A stretch of 34,256 bases of DNA from positions 1 through 34,256 of the forward strand of contig NZ_CALLDG010000156.1 in assembly GCF_937999985.1 (NCBI RefSeq). The letters are read 5' to 3'. Made by a program: the position numbers and the translations under genes. The notes under the pieces were generated by a model. That model did not search any database. It had not been told where the DNA came from and saw nothing but the letters and a program-made list of their open reading frames with translations. This DNA is from an uncultured Corynebacterium sp. Lineage in GTDB: Bacteria > Actinomycetota > Actinomycetes > Mycobacteriales > Mycobacteriaceae. Below, piece after piece: positions 22,288 through 31,212 of the stretch (the first letter of the stretch is position 1; each line of letters begins with the position of its first letter).

Positions 22288-23196
22288 GTGAAAGACCTAA
22301 CGTGGTTCCTGGACCTGGCCGAGACCCAGAACATGGTGGATACGTCGCTGCGCTTGGGGATCAGCCAGTCGGCGCTCTCTCGGCGGCTATCGGCGCTGGA
22401 AAAAGAACTCGGAGCGGAGCTGTTCGACCGCAACGGCAGGCACCTTGCCCTGAACGAATGCGGAGCCGCTCTGGCCAGGCACGCCCGCGAGGCCGACGAA
22501 GCATGGCAGCGAGGAGTCGACGAGGTACACCGGCTGATGGACCCGGAGCGGGGTACCGTGCGCGTGGACTTCATGCACTCGCTGGGAACGTGGATGGTTC
22601 CGCAGCTGCTGCGAGAGTTCAGGAACGCGCATCCGCAGGTGAGGTTCGAGCTGGTGCAGGGCGCTGCGCGGCCCCTGACGGATCGCGTGATCGCCGGGGA
22701 ATCCGACGTGGCGATGGTGGGGCCGAAGCCGCATGTGTTGGTGGAGGCCGGCGAAGTGCGGTGGCAGCAGCTGGCGACCCAGAGGCTGGCGATGGCGGTG
22801 CCGACGCACCACCGCTGGGCGGGGCGCACGAGCATCAGCATCGCGGAGGCTGCGGACGAGCCCTTCGTGGCCATGCTGCCGGGGTACGGAACCCGTATGC
22901 TGTTGGACGATCTGGCGGCCGCGGCGGGCTTCCGGCCACGCCTGGTGTTTGAGTCGATGGAGCTGACCACGATGGCGGGGCTGGTAAGCGCCGGACTGGG
23001 CGTGGCCCTGCTGCCGATGGGGGACCCGAACCTGGTGGTGGCAGGCATAGAAATGCTCCCCCTCGAGGAAGACCGCGAGAGGGAGCTGGGGATGGTCTGG
23101 AGCGCGCGGGCCCGGTCGGCTCCCGCCGCCGAGGCGTTCCGCGCGTTCGTCGTGGACCAGGCGGTCCGGCGCGACGGCAGGCTGCGCTTCGGCTAG
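22288..23196 (+). CDS. LysR-type transcriptional regulator
   Basis: The N-terminal winged helix has NMVDTSLRLGISQSALSRRLSALEKELGAELFDR, the canonical LysR recognition segment, followed by a linker helix and a periplasmic-binding-like effector domain (VRVDFMHSLGTWMVPQLLREFRNAHPQVRFELVQG and later GLGVALLPMG). The frame is open up to a GTG at 22246, but that start falls at the dispersed motif. The GTG at 22288, preceded by AAGGAAGG, gives the standard LysR N-terminus (KDLTWFLDLAETQN) and 302 residues. Probably regulates the divergent MFS gene and itself. Confidence 0.9.
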   Translation: MKDLTWFLDLAETQNMVDTSLRLGISQSALSRRLSALEKELGAELFDRNGRHLALNECGAALARHAREADEAWQRGVDEVHRLMDPERGTVRVDFMHSLGTWMVPQLLREFRNAHPQVRFELVQGAARPLTDRVIAGESDVAMVGPKPHVLVEAGEVRWQQLATQRLAMAVPTHHRWAGRTSISIAEAADEPFVAMLPGYGTRMLLDDLAAAAGFRPRLVFESMELTTMAGLVSAGLGVALLPMGDPNLVVAGIEMLPLEEDRERELGMVWSARARSAPAAEAFRAFVVDQAVRRDGRLRFG

Positions 23197-23215
23197 GCGC
23201 TGAACCTTAAGCGCC
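23196..23215. terminator. Short hairpin between convergent LysR and phoX genes
   Basis: GGCGCT-GAACCTTA-AGCGCC overlaps the last base of the LysR stop and the phoX stop codon. It may act as a bidirectional terminator, but no T-run is present. Confidence 0.35.
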
Positions 23216-25309
23216 GATGGTGCCGAAGTCGTCCTTCCAGGCAACCACGGTCGCCGGGCGGGCGATGGAATCGCCGCCATCCGGCCAGTGGGAGGTGGAG
23301 GTCTTGACGGTAGCCTCTTCGTCCTCACCCGGGTGCTGGACGTTAACGATCACGCGCTTGTCGAATACCAGCGGGCCACAGGTCTCGGCGCCAGCCGGGA
23401 CAGTCAGGAACTGCTTGGTCAGGCCGCGGGTCTCGCCCTCCAGGGCGACGGCGAACAGGCCGTCGTTGGACTCCAGGGCGTTGCCGTCGGTGGAGACCCA
23501 CAGGTTGCCGAAGGAGTCGAAGGTGACGTTGTCCGGGCAGGAGATCGGGGAGACCTTGGACTTGTCGAAGCCACCGAAGTAGGTCTCGGCCTCGTCCGGG
23601 TCACCACAAACCAGCAGCAGGTTCCACTTGAGTTCCTCGCCGGTGAAGTCGTCCTCGATCTCGAGAACCATGCCGTTCTTGTTCTCCTTGATCGGGGCGT
23701 ACTCCTTGACCTCTTCGTAGTCCTTGCCCTCTTCCTGCACGCCGCGGTACTTGTTGTTGGTCATCGCAGCGTAGATCTTGCCGGTGGTCGGGTGCGGCTC
23801 GACGTCCTCCGGGCGGTCCATCTTGGTGGCGCCGACCTTGTCGCCAGCCTCACGGGTGAAGATGATGACCTCCTCGGCGGACATGCCGTCGACGTGGGAC
23901 TCTGCGGAGCCGTCCTCCTTGACGGTGACCAGCTTGATCCACTTGCCGGTGCCGTCGCACTCCTCGCCCTTCGGCGGGTTCTCCGGGTCGAAGTCCTTGT
24001 TGTTGCCCTCGAAGGTGGCAACGTACAGGGTGCCCTCGTCCAGGATCTTCATGTTCTCTTCGCGATCCTTGTCGGTGTTGCCGCTGCGGATCTTGCGGGA
24101 GGAGACGAACTTGTAGATGTACTCGAAGCGGGAGTCGTCGCCGGAGTACGCAACCACGGTGCCGTCGTTGGTGACGTGGATGTTGGAGCCCTCGTGCTTG
24201 AAGCGGCCCAAAGCGGTGTGCTTCACCGGGGTGGACTTCGGATCCCACGGGTTTACCTCAACCACGTAGTTGAAGCGGTTCGGCTCGTTCGGCTCCTTGG
24301 TCACGTCGAAGCGATCGTAGTGCTTCTCCCACTGACGAGCGGTCTTGGCGTCCTCGATGCCGTAGCGGCTCAGGCGCTCGCGGACCTTCTCGTCCTTAAC
24401 GTTCTCGCCACCAGCGAAGTACTGGTCAACGTTCTCCTCACCGGAGAGGATGGTGCCCCACGGGGTCACGCCACCGGAGCAGTTGTTGAAGGTGCCCTTG
24501 ACGATCTTGCCTTCCTTGTCGTCAGAGGTCTTCACCAGCTTGTGGCCAACGATCGGGCCACGCAGCTCGAACTCGGTGGTGCCGGTCAGGCGACGGTTGT
24601 ACTTGCCCATGACGGGCTTCAGCTTGCCGTCCTTATCGTTGCCCTCAACCTCGACGATAGACATGCCGTGGTTGGCCAGCTCGATGTCCACGTGCTCCTT
24701 GGAGGGGTTCTCCAGGTCGTAGTCCGGGATCATCTGCTGCGGGGTGGTGTACTCGTGGTTGGACACCAGCAGGAAGCGGTTGTTCTGGCCCTCGATCGGC
24801 AGCAGAGCGGCGAAGTCGCAGTTGAAGCCGTACTGCTTGGCGGCCTGCTCGGCGGTCTGGTTGTCTACGTCGAACTCCTCGGCACCCTCCTCTACCGGGT
24901 CGCCCCAACGGATAACGACGTCGGACTTGTAACCCGCTGGTACAACGACCTCGTCCTTGGTGTTCGGCTCGACCATTTCGAACTTCAGGCCGTCCGGAGC
25001 GTCTGCGCTGTTGCCGGAGCCGCCATTGTTCTCGCCGTTGCCGCCCTTGGCGTTGTTGCCCTCACCGTTGTCGTCGCTGCAAGCTGCCAGGAAGGAAGCG
25101 CCGCCAACGGTGACCACCGCGGCACCACCGGCGCGCAGTGCGGTGCGGCGCGAGAAGGTGCCCTGGATCAGGTCCATGAAGTAGTTGTTGTCGGACTTGT
25201 TGTTCACCGGCTTGGAGCAAGCGTCGCCGCACTTGTAAACGCAGGTGCGGTGGGAACGGCTGGACGTGAAGTCCATTTTCTTCAGCAGGTTGCGACCCTT
25301 AAGGCCCAT
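23207..25309 (-). CDS. phoX: Tat-exported PhoX-type alkaline phosphatase lipoprotein (DUF839)
   Basis: A 700-residue PhoX/DUF839 family protein. The N-terminus has the family-specific RSHRTCVYKCGDAC segment (Cys 23, 27, 31), then a twin-arginine signal SRRTALRAG (R54-R55) and a lipobox FLAAC (C77), so it is probably exported folded by Tat and lipid-anchored. A Gly/Asn-rich linker of about 30 residues follows. The large beta-propeller-like domain carries NHEYTTPQQM, NCSGGVTPWGTILSGEEN, HEGSNIHVTNDGTVVAYSGDDSRFEYIYKF and DRPEDVEPHP, segments typical of the calcium/iron-dependent phosphatase family. Start ATG with GAGGAG upstream on the minus strand. Likely role: phosphate release from organic phosphoesters outside the cell. 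Confidence 0.9.
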   Translation of the reverse strand: MGLKGRNLLKKMDFTSSRSHRTCVYKCGDACSKPVNNKSDNNYFMDLIQGTFSRRTALRAGGAAVVTVGGASFLAACSDDNGEGNNAKGGNGENNGGSGNSADAPDGLKFEMVEPNTKDEVVVPAGYKSDVVIRWGDPVEEGAEEFDVDNQTAEQAAKQYGFNCDFAALLPIEGQNNRFLLVSNHEYTTPQQMIPDYDLENPSKEHVDIELANHGMSIVEVEGNDKDGKLKPVMGKYNRRLTGTTEFELRGPIVGHKLVKTSDDKEGKIVKGTFNNCSGGVTPWGTILSGEENVDQYFAGGENVKDEKVRERLSRYGIEDAKTARQWEKHYDRFDVTKEPNEPNRFNYVVEVNPWDPKSTPVKHTALGRFKHEGSNIHVTNDGTVVAYSGDDSRFEYIYKFVSSRKIRSGNTDKDREENMKILDEGTLYVATFEGNNKDFDPENPPKGEECDGTGKWIKLVTVKEDGSAESHVDGMSAEEVIIFTREAGDKVGATKMDRPEDVEPHPTTGKIYAAMTNNKYRGVQEEGKDYEEVKEYAPIKENKNGMVLEIEDDFTGEELKWNLLLVCGDPDEAETYFGGFDKSKVSPISCPDNVTFDSFGNLWVSTDGNALESNDGLFAVALEGETRGLTKQFLTVPAGAETCGPLVFDKRVIVNVQHPGEDEEATVKTSTSHWPDGGDSIARPATVVAWKDDFGTIGA

Positions 25310-25400
25310 GGGGGATCTCTCCTCAGTGTTCGTCAGTCTATGTCAGAGTTCGTCGGCAGCAGTGTGCAGATTTCTCACAAGACCTTAAGCAACGCGAAAG

Positions 25401-25433
25401 AACCTGACGTAGCGCGAAGATGTACGTCAGGTT
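25401..25433. promoter_or_regulatory. Perfect 11-bp inverted repeat upstream of phoX
   Basis: AACCTGACGTA (25401-25411) and TACGTCAGGTT (25423-25433) flank an 11-base centre. On the minus strand it follows the DUF3054 gene and precedes phoX. It could be the terminator of the former (weak T-run) or an operator controlling phoX. Confidence 0.6.
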
Positions 25434-25452
25434 AATTAAGCTGAAATGTGTT

Positions 25453-25947
25453 TCACTTGCCGAACATTCGGCCCATGCGCTTCATGCGCGATAGTCTGCG
25501 CAGCCGTCCCAGGCGGAAAACACCGCGCCAACCGAACAGCAACAGTCCGCTCATCACGGTGGCCACGATCATGAAAGACCAGTGCGGAACCTCTCCGTGG
25601 CGCACGCCCCAGATCCCCAGACCGGCGATCACGTTGACAACCCACACCAGAGCACCGGTGGAGAACTCGAAACCGCTGAAGCCCGTCCCCTTGGTGCCAC
25701 CCGGTCGAACCACACCGATCCACAGCAGAGCCCAGGCAATTGCCACACCGATGAGGAAAGGCCAGGAGGTATCCAGCCAGCCGCCGAAGCTCAGCGGCAT
25801 CTCCGGAGTGTTGTGCGCAATGCGTGCCAGCAGCGCAAACAGCAGGACGGCGATGACGTCGAGAAACAGCGCGACCCCCGGCGATCGCTGGGTGGTGCCG
25901 GGGGTGTCTCCAGTGGAGGTGCTATCGAGGTTGCTCATGCCCCTCAT
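25453..25947 (-). CDS. DUF3054 family membrane protein
   Basis: A 164-residue integral membrane protein with four hydrophobic helices. The first contains FLDVIAVLLFALLARIAHN, and the loop GWLDTSWPFLIGVAIAWALL carries the TaWPFl.G pattern of DUF3054. The C-terminus is strongly basic (RLGRLRRLSRMKRMGRMFGK). A second in-frame ATG at 25938 is possible. It lies 22 bases downstream of the UPF0104-type gene's stop on the other side of the same strand, so the two may be co-transcribed. Function unknown. Confidence 0.8.
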   Translation of the reverse strand: MRGMSNLDSTSTGDTPGTTQRSPGVALFLDVIAVLLFALLARIAHNTPEMPLSFGGWLDTSWPFLIGVAIAWALLWIGVVRPGGTKGTGFSGFEFSTGALVWVVNVIAGLGIWGVRHGEVPHWSFMIVATVMSGLLLFGWRGVFRLGRLRRLSRMKRMGRMFGK

Positions 25948-25968
25948 CTTACTGTGCCTAGTTGAGCC

Positions 25969-27039
25969 TTAGCGTGCCTTGCCGACGGGTTCTTCCTGCT
26001 TTTCTTCATGACGCCCCGTCTCCGCCGCCACATCGTCAGCACTGCCTTTGGGGTTGACCATCTTGGTGGCGAAGAAGACGATCCATCCCACCAACGTCAG
26101 CCCCACGAAGCTGAGCATGCGGAAGACGATGACGGCTCCGAATGCCTGGACAGAGGTCAGGGTGCCGAACCCGACCAGGGCACTGGTCAGTGCAACATCC
26201 ACCGGCCCCAGTCCGCCGGGGGTGACCTGCGCTTGCCCCACCAGCTTGGCGGTGAGGAAGGCCAGCACCACGCCCGCGATGGGCGGGGTGGCGCCGATGG
26301 CGTAGATGCAGGCCAGCAGGCAGAGGATCTCGAAAATCCAGTTGCCCAGGCTGGCGGCGATCGCTGCGGCCAGTTTGGTCAGTGGCAGTTCCACGGCCGA
26401 CAGCTGGCGGGAGAACCCGCGGATGCTGTCGGTGAAGCGGTCGACGGGCTTTCCTCGGCGGGCGTTGAAAGTCCGCAGTCGGTTGACTAGCCAGCGCTCC
26501 ACCTTGTCCCGGTTCTTTGCCACCCAGTTGGTGAGGATCGCCAGCGCGACAAGGGCGATCAGGGACATGGCCAACGTCAACGGCTTTACTGTCAGCCCGA
26601 GGAAGAACACGGCGCCGATGGCCAGAATCGCCATGCCGCCGCCAGCCAGCGCGCCGGAGAGCAGCATGTACCAGCTAGCAATTACGGGAGTGGCTCCCCA
26701 CTTGAGCTGCTCGCGGAAGATCATGGCCGCCGACAGTGCGGGCCCGCCGGGGAAAGTCGAGGACCAGGCGTTAGCTGCCAGACCCAGCGAGTTGGCGCTG
26801 ATGCGCTTCACCTTTACCCCGGCGCTGCGCAGCAGTACGACCATCACCTCGGCCTGCGCGACCATGGAGGCGGCGAGCGCCAGGACGGCCAGGCCGATCC
26901 AGCGCTTGTCGGCGTGGGCCAGCTCGCGCCAGCCATCGCCAATGAAGTGCAGGTGCTCCCGGGCGAGGAAGGCGATAATGCCAATCAGCGCCAGGCTGAG
27001 CAGAGTCCTGACTTCTGTGCGCCGCCACAATTCACGCAT
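25969..27039 (-). CDS. UPF0104/lysylphosphatidylglycerol-synthase-TM-like flippase-domain protein
   Basis: A 356-residue protein with about eight membrane helices. Conserved features of the LPG_synthase_TM (UPF0104) family are visible: an early NSLGLAANAWSSTFPGGPALSAAMIFR segment and the VTPGGLGPVDVALTSALVGFG motif near the end. These proteins are thought to move lipids or lipid-linked sugars. The ATG overlaps the mmpL stop by one base (TAATG), implying coupled translation with the TMM transporter and suggesting a role in envelope lipid handling. The C-terminal hydrophilic tail (AAETGRHEEKQ) contains a dispersed motif copy. Confidence 0.82.
   Translation of the reverse strand: MRELWRRTEVRTLLSLALIGIIAFLAREHLHFIGDGWRELAHADKRWIGLAVLALAASMVAQAEVMVVLLRSAGVKVKRISANSLGLAANAWSSTFPGGPALSAAMIFREQLKWGATPVIASWYMLLSGALAGGGMAILAIGAVFFLGLTVKPLTLAMSLIALVALAILTNWVAKNRDKVERWLVNRLRTFNARRGKPVDRFTDSIRGFSRQLSAVELPLTKLAAAIAASLGNWIFEILCLLACIYAIGATPPIAGVVLAFLTAKLVGQAQVTPGGLGPVDVALTSALVGFGTLTSVQAFGAVIVFRMLSFVGLTLVGWIVFFATKMVNPKGSADDVAAETGRHEEKQEEPVGKAR
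26001..26015 (+). repeat. Dispersed 15-bp motif, 13/15 copy
   Basis: TTTCTTCATGACGCC, in the codons for the C-terminal tail of the UPF0104-type gene. Confidence 0.65.
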
Positions 27040-29402
27040 TAGCGCTCGCCCCCGCCGTCGGCCTGGGTATCGGCCTCGCTGTTGGCTCGGCCGTCGGCAT
27101 TCTCGCGGCTTTCTTCGACACGTCGCATCAGCTCCGCGAAAGGCAGGTTCCGCTGACGTGCGGGAGCCTCACCGGGGCGCTGGGTGGGCACGGGGGCGAT
27201 GGCGTCCACACCAGAAAGTTCCGCAACCGTCACCCGCGACGAACGGGCAGCAGGCGCTGCTTCGTGCGGCGAGGATTCCAGCTGCTCGTTGTGCCCAACC
27301 TTCTCCGATAGGCGCTTGACCCACTTTGGCGCCCACCAGTTGTCGGTGCCCAGCAGGTGCATGACGGACGGGACGAGGAGCATGCGGATGATTGTGGCGT
27401 CGAGTAGTAGCGCGATGACCATGCCGAAGGCGATGTACTTCATCATCACGATCGAGGAGAACCCGAAGGCACCGCAGACCACGATCATGATCAGCGCGGC
27501 GGCGGTGATGATGCTGCCGGTGGTGGCCGTGCCGAAGCGGATCGCCTGATCCGTCGACGCACCCCGGGCGCGGGCCTCCACCATGCGGGAGACCAAGAAT
27601 ACCTCATAGTCGGTCGAGAGGCCGAAGACGATGGCGATGATCAGCACCAGTACCGGGGAGGTCAGCGGCCCGGCGGTGAAGTTAAACATGTCCGCGCCGT
27701 GGCCGTCGACGAAGATAAGCGTCAGCAGGCCGAGGGTTGCGCCGGTGCCCAGGATGTTCATGATCACGGCCTTGGCAGGAATGATCAGCGAGCCGAAGAT
27801 CATGGCCATCAGCACGAAGCTGACGAGCACGATATACAGCAACATCCACGGCAGTTTCTCGAACAGTGCGTCGATAGACTCGACCTCCAGAGCCGGGGTG
27901 CCAGCGACGTACACGTTGGCGCCGTCGACGTTGATGTCTTCCAGAGCATTGACGATGCGGTCGTTGTCATCGCGGTCGGCAATGCCGGTGGACAGCACCG
28001 TCACGTTGTCCTTCGTGGTACGGGAGACCTGGAACGGGGCCGTCAGCCCCGGAACCGCATTGGCCTCCTTGTAGACCGCAGCCACGGTCTTGGAATCGCC
28101 CTCGATGACCAGCTTGATCGGGTCGGTGCGGAACTGCGGGAACTTCTCGGTGAACTCCTCCTGGTTCACGCGCGTCTGGTTCGACGGCGGCAGGTAGGTC
28201 TCGTTCATGCCACCCAGCTTGATACCCGCAATCGGCACCGCCATCAGCAGCATGCCGCCGACGATCACGACCGTAAATAGCTTCGAGTGGCGCATGGCGA
28301 AGGCAGGGATGCGGCCCCAAATGCCTGCAACCTGCTCGGAGCGGCGGCGGGTTCGCTTCTTCTTAAACGACAACTTGTCGATGTTCGGCCCGAGCATTGC
28401 GAAGACACTCGGCAGCACAGCCACGGACAGCAGCGCGGCCAGACCCACCGCGGAGATCGCGCCGAAGGCCACGGACTTCAGGAAGGCCTGCGGGAAGATG
28501 AACAACCCGGACAGCGCCACGGCCACCATCGCCGCGGAGAAGACCACGGTCTTGCCCGCGGTGGCGGTGGTGTTGCGCACGGCGGTGCGGGTGTCGTGCC
28601 CCTCCGCCATCTCCTCGCGGAAGCGGGAGACCATGAACAGGCCGTAGTCGATGGCTAGGCCCAGACCCAGCAGCGTGACCACGGACTGCGCGAACACGTT
28701 GATCTGCGTGAAGCTAGCCAGGATCGCCAGCACACCCATGGAGCCCAGGATCGACAGGCCGCCCACCAGCAGCGGCATAAACGCAGCGATCAGACCGCCG
28801 AAAACGATCAGCAGCAGCAAGCCCACGGCGGGCAGCGCGTAGATCTCGGCACGGTGAATATCGCCGGCCATGCCCTCGTCCAGGGAGTCCGAAACCGCCG
28901 TGGCGCCGGCGATCTTCACATCCACGCCCGGGGCGCTGATGGCTCGCAGGTCGTCTTCGATCTTGCGGAAGTTAATCAGCACATCGTCTTCGATGCCCTG
29001 CAGCCCGATGGAGGCGAAGGCCGCGGTGCCGTCCGGGTTGGCCATGGCCGCCGGGCCGCGGTTGAAGTAGCTGGTCACGCCCCCGATCTCGTCGGGGTGA
29101 TCCTTGCGCAGCTGCTCGATCTGCTGGGTTATGGACTGTTTGACCTCGTCCGAGGTTGCAGACCCCGGCTTATCGCCGGTGACCATCAGGATGACATCCC
29201 CGTTGGCGTCACGACCAAAAACCTCTTGCTCGATCTGCGCAGCCTTCGTGGACTGCGAGTTCGGGTCGTCCCACCCCTCCTGGCTCATCCGGTCGGCCAG
29301 TTTCAGCCCGGCGACGACATACAGCACCAGGATCGCCGCGATGATCACCAAAGGGATCAGCCGGCGGAACCGGTAGGCGACATCGCCCCAAGAGCTAAAC
29401 AA
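27039..29402 (-). CDS. cmpL1: MmpL3/CmpL1-type trehalose monomycolate transporter
   Basis: An RND-superfamily MmpL protein of 787 residues that exports trehalose monomycolate using the proton gradient. The start MFSSWGDVAYRFRRL is typical of MmpL3-like proteins. Two large periplasmic domains lie between helices 1-2 and 7-8. The proton-relay Asp-Tyr pairs are present in helix 4 (GLAIDYGLFMVSRFREE) and helix 10 (GLSTDYEVFLVSRMVEA). The C-terminal cytoplasmic tail is short. The start codon appears to be TTG, since an in-frame TAG lies a few codons upstream and the family N-terminus begins here. Between trmB and the UPF0104 gene, as in the mmpL3-trmB neighbourhood of mycobacteria. Confidence 0.93.
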   Translation of the reverse strand: MFSSWGDVAYRFRRLIPLVIIAAILVLYVVAGLKLADRMSQEGWDDPNSQSTKAAQIEQEVFGRDANGDVILMVTGDKPGSATSDEVKQSITQQIEQLRKDHPDEIGGVTSYFNRGPAAMANPDGTAAFASIGLQGIEDDVLINFRKIEDDLRAISAPGVDVKIAGATAVSDSLDEGMAGDIHRAEIYALPAVGLLLLIVFGGLIAAFMPLLVGGLSILGSMGVLAILASFTQINVFAQSVVTLLGLGLAIDYGLFMVSRFREEMAEGHDTRTAVRNTTATAGKTVVFSAAMVAVALSGLFIFPQAFLKSVAFGAISAVGLAALLSVAVLPSVFAMLGPNIDKLSFKKKRTRRRSEQVAGIWGRIPAFAMRHSKLFTVVIVGGMLLMAVPIAGIKLGGMNETYLPPSNQTRVNQEEFTEKFPQFRTDPIKLVIEGDSKTVAAVYKEANAVPGLTAPFQVSRTTKDNVTVLSTGIADRDDNDRIVNALEDINVDGANVYVAGTPALEVESIDALFEKLPWMLLYIVLVSFVLMAMIFGSLIIPAKAVIMNILGTGATLGLLTLIFVDGHGADMFNFTAGPLTSPVLVLIIAIVFGLSTDYEVFLVSRMVEARARGASTDQAIRFGTATTGSIITAAALIMIVVCGAFGFSSIVMMKYIAFGMVIALLLDATIIRMLLVPSVMHLLGTDNWWAPKWVKRLSEKVGHNEQLESSPHEAAPAARSSRVTVAELSGVDAIAPVPTQRPGEAPARQRNLPFAELMRRVEESRENADGRANSEADTQADGGGER
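29205..29219 (-). repeat. Dispersed motif, GGTC variant, in cmpL1
   Basis: The minus strand reads TTTGGTCGTGACGCC, 14/15 to the copy at 30556-30570. Codes for FGRDA in the first periplasmic domain. Confidence 0.6.
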
Positions 29403-29489
29403 CGTGAGTGGTCCTTTCTATAACGCCAGAATTCTCTCTAGTCTACGAAGCCGACCAGGGCGAACAGCAAATTTTTCGGGGTGTGTTCC

Positions 29490-30245
29490 CTATTTCTTCC
29501 GCCACAGGTACTCGCGGATGATGTGTTCCTTGTCCAGGCCCTTGCCCTCGAACTTGGTGATTACCTGGCGGTCCGTCAGCTGTGGAATGTCCGACTGGTC
29601 CTCGGGCCAGCCCAGGTATTCCAGTTGCTCCTCGACCTCTACCAGTTCGTCGATCCACTCTGCGTAGTCCGCGTGGTCGGTGGCGATGTGCAGGATGCCG
29701 CCCGGCTTGAGGCGGGAGGCGATCAGGTGCAGCGTGCCGGATTGTACGATGCGCCGCTTGTGGTGGCGGGCCTTGGGCCACGGGTCCGGGAAGTAGATGC
29801 GCACGCCGGATAGCGACTCTGGCGCGAACATGCGCTGCAGGACTTCTACGCCGTCGCCGCGGATCATGCGCACGTTGTGAATGTCGCCGCGCACCACGGA
29901 GCCCAGAAGCTTGGCCAGACCGGGGCGGTAGAGCTCGACGGCGATGATGTTCTTTTCCGCCTCCAGCGGCGCCATCGCGGCGGTCGAGGTGCCCGTCCCG
30001 GAGCCAATTTCCACAATTGTTTCGGCATCGCGGCCGAACCATTCGGGCAGGTCAATGACCTCGTCGGCGAGGACTTTGCCCAGCTTAGGCCAGTGTTCGT
30101 TCCACAGGGCCTCCTGGTTGTCGGTCAGGGTGCCGCGCCGGAAGCTAAAGTTTCCCAGTCGCGGATAGTCGCGACCGTCGTTAAACTCTGTCTGTAGTGG
30201 GCGGCCTGGGGGAAGGCTGCCTGGCGTGTTATCGGAATTATTCAT
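29490..30245 (-). CDS. trmB: tRNA (guanine-N7-)-methyltransferase TrmB
   Basis: Methylates G46 in the variable loop of tRNAs using S-adenosylmethionine. 251 residues. The SAM-binding motif I appears as IVEIGSGTGTSTAAMAP, followed by NIIAVELYRPGLAKL. The family signature is YFPDPWPKARHHKRR, and the C-terminal TKFEGKG is the conserved G46-pocket motif. The start is taken as ATG at 30245 (MNNSDN). ATG at 30254 is an in-frame alternative. The frame stays open much further upstream, but that overlaps the divergent gene and is a composition artefact. Divergent from the gene at 30307. Confidence 0.93.
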   Translation of the reverse strand: MNNSDNTPGSLPPGRPLQTEFNDGRDYPRLGNFSFRRGTLTDNQEALWNEHWPKLGKVLADEVIDLPEWFGRDAETIVEIGSGTGTSTAAMAPLEAEKNIIAVELYRPGLAKLLGSVVRGDIHNVRMIRGDGVEVLQRMFAPESLSGVRIYFPDPWPKARHHKRRIVQSGTLHLIASRLKPGGILHIATDHADYAEWIDELVEVEEQLEYLGWPEDQSDIPQLTDRQVITKFEGKGLDKEHIIREYLWRKK

Positions 30246-30306
30246 CCAGACCATTCTTGCAGATGGCCTGTGGAATGTCTTAAGCCAAGTGGGGGAGCTA
30301 ACAAAG

Positions 30307-31212
30307 ATGTTGAAGACCATTTCGGTCATTGGCCCGGATGCGCGCGCGGTCGCCGAGTGCGCCGCGCAGTTGCGCACGCGGGTGGAAGCTAAGGCAAGCG
30401 CCAGCACGGCGGGGGAGCGCTTCGAGGTTGTGGAGGGGGCAGGCCCGGAGCAGCGCCCCGACATTGTCGTTGCGGCAGTGGGGCACGCCACCGCGGAGGA
30501 TCGCGAGGTCGCCCGGGCTGTCGCGCAGGCTATGGGTGTGGTGTTGCTCTGGCCCTTTGGTAGTGACGCCCCCTCGTCTGAATGGGCCCACACCCCAGGC
30601 TGGGTCTGGTGCGAGGACGTGGACGAGGTGTGCGGGTGGATCCGGGCGCTGGGCGTGGATGTAAACGAGTGGGAGGTGCAGGCGCGCCGGGCGGATGCCG
30701 AGCGGCTGGACCGGGTGCGTATCGCCACGCGGCTGAGCGCGACGCGGATCGCCCAGGAGGTGCTGGAGGATACCGACGCTGACAGATTCGAGTACCTGCA
30801 TGCTGTATTCATGGCGCGGCTGCGATTGGCGGTACTGGAGCAGGGCGTGGTCTTCCCCGCACTCCCAGAGGTGCAGGAGGAGGCCCCGGCCCGGCCCGCC
30901 GCGGCGGTGGGCTCGCGGGCGAGTGTGGTGCTGGCCGCTGCGGCTGGTCTGGCAGCAGGGCTGGGGCTGGGAACGATGGTCGGTAGGCTTTCCGGGCCGG
31001 TGGTTGGCGTGATTGTTGGCGTGCTAGTGGCCTTGGCGGTGGTGGGGGCGCGGCTGGTCATGCTGCGTTCCGAGGCGCTGAAAGCCCGCGCTGCAAAGGA
31101 AGACGCAGTACTTAAACAGCATTGGTCGGCAGTGGTGACGGAGGTGGTTGCCCGGTTGGAGATCCCGCCGGTGGCGCCCCGCATCCGCAGCCTGGCGATG
31201 GAGGCGAACTGA
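30307..31212 (+). CDS. Unknown protein with C-terminal membrane hairpin
   Basis: 302 residues, family not recognised. The N-terminal half is soluble, beginning TISVIGPDARAVAECAAQLR with a Rossmann-like alternation, and contains VAAVGHATAEDREVARAVAQ and WVWCEDVDEVCGWIRALGV. Two closely spaced hydrophobic helices lie at about residues 198-240 (VVLAAAAGLAAGLGLG and VVGVIVGVLVALAVVGARLV), followed by a short basic and then amphipathic tail. ATG at 30307 is preferred because GGGGGAG lies at 30290-30296. The stop overlaps the next ATG (TGATG), so the two genes are coupled. A motif copy codes for FGSDA at 30556-30570. Confidence 0.75.
   Translation: MLKTISVIGPDARAVAECAAQLRTRVEAKASASTAGERFEVVEGAGPEQRPDIVVAAVGHATAEDREVARAVAQAMGVVLLWPFGSDAPSSEWAHTPGWVWCEDVDEVCGWIRALGVDVNEWEVQARRADAERLDRVRIATRLSATRIAQEVLEDTDADRFEYLHAVFMARLRLAVLEQGVVFPALPEVQEEAPARPAAAVGSRASVVLAAAAGLAAGLGLGTMVGRLSGPVVGVIVGVLVALAVVGARLVMLRSEALKARAAKEDAVLKQHWSAVVTEVVARLEIPPVAPRIRSLAMEAN
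30556..30570 (+). repeat. Dispersed motif, GGTA variant
   Basis: TTTGGTAGTGACGCC, followed by CCC as in other copies. Lies inside the unknown membrane-hairpin gene. Confidence 0.7.

Noticed and set aside
23288..25435. Long plus-strand open frame opposite phoX
   Set aside because: Val/Leu-rich antisense of a biased high-GC gene with no recognisable motifs; phoX has Tat signal, lipobox and family segments.
30246..31184. Upstream extension of trmB on the minus strand
   Set aside because: The extension is Ser/Thr/Ala-rich low complexity antisense to the gene at 30307; TrmB homology begins near MNNSDN.
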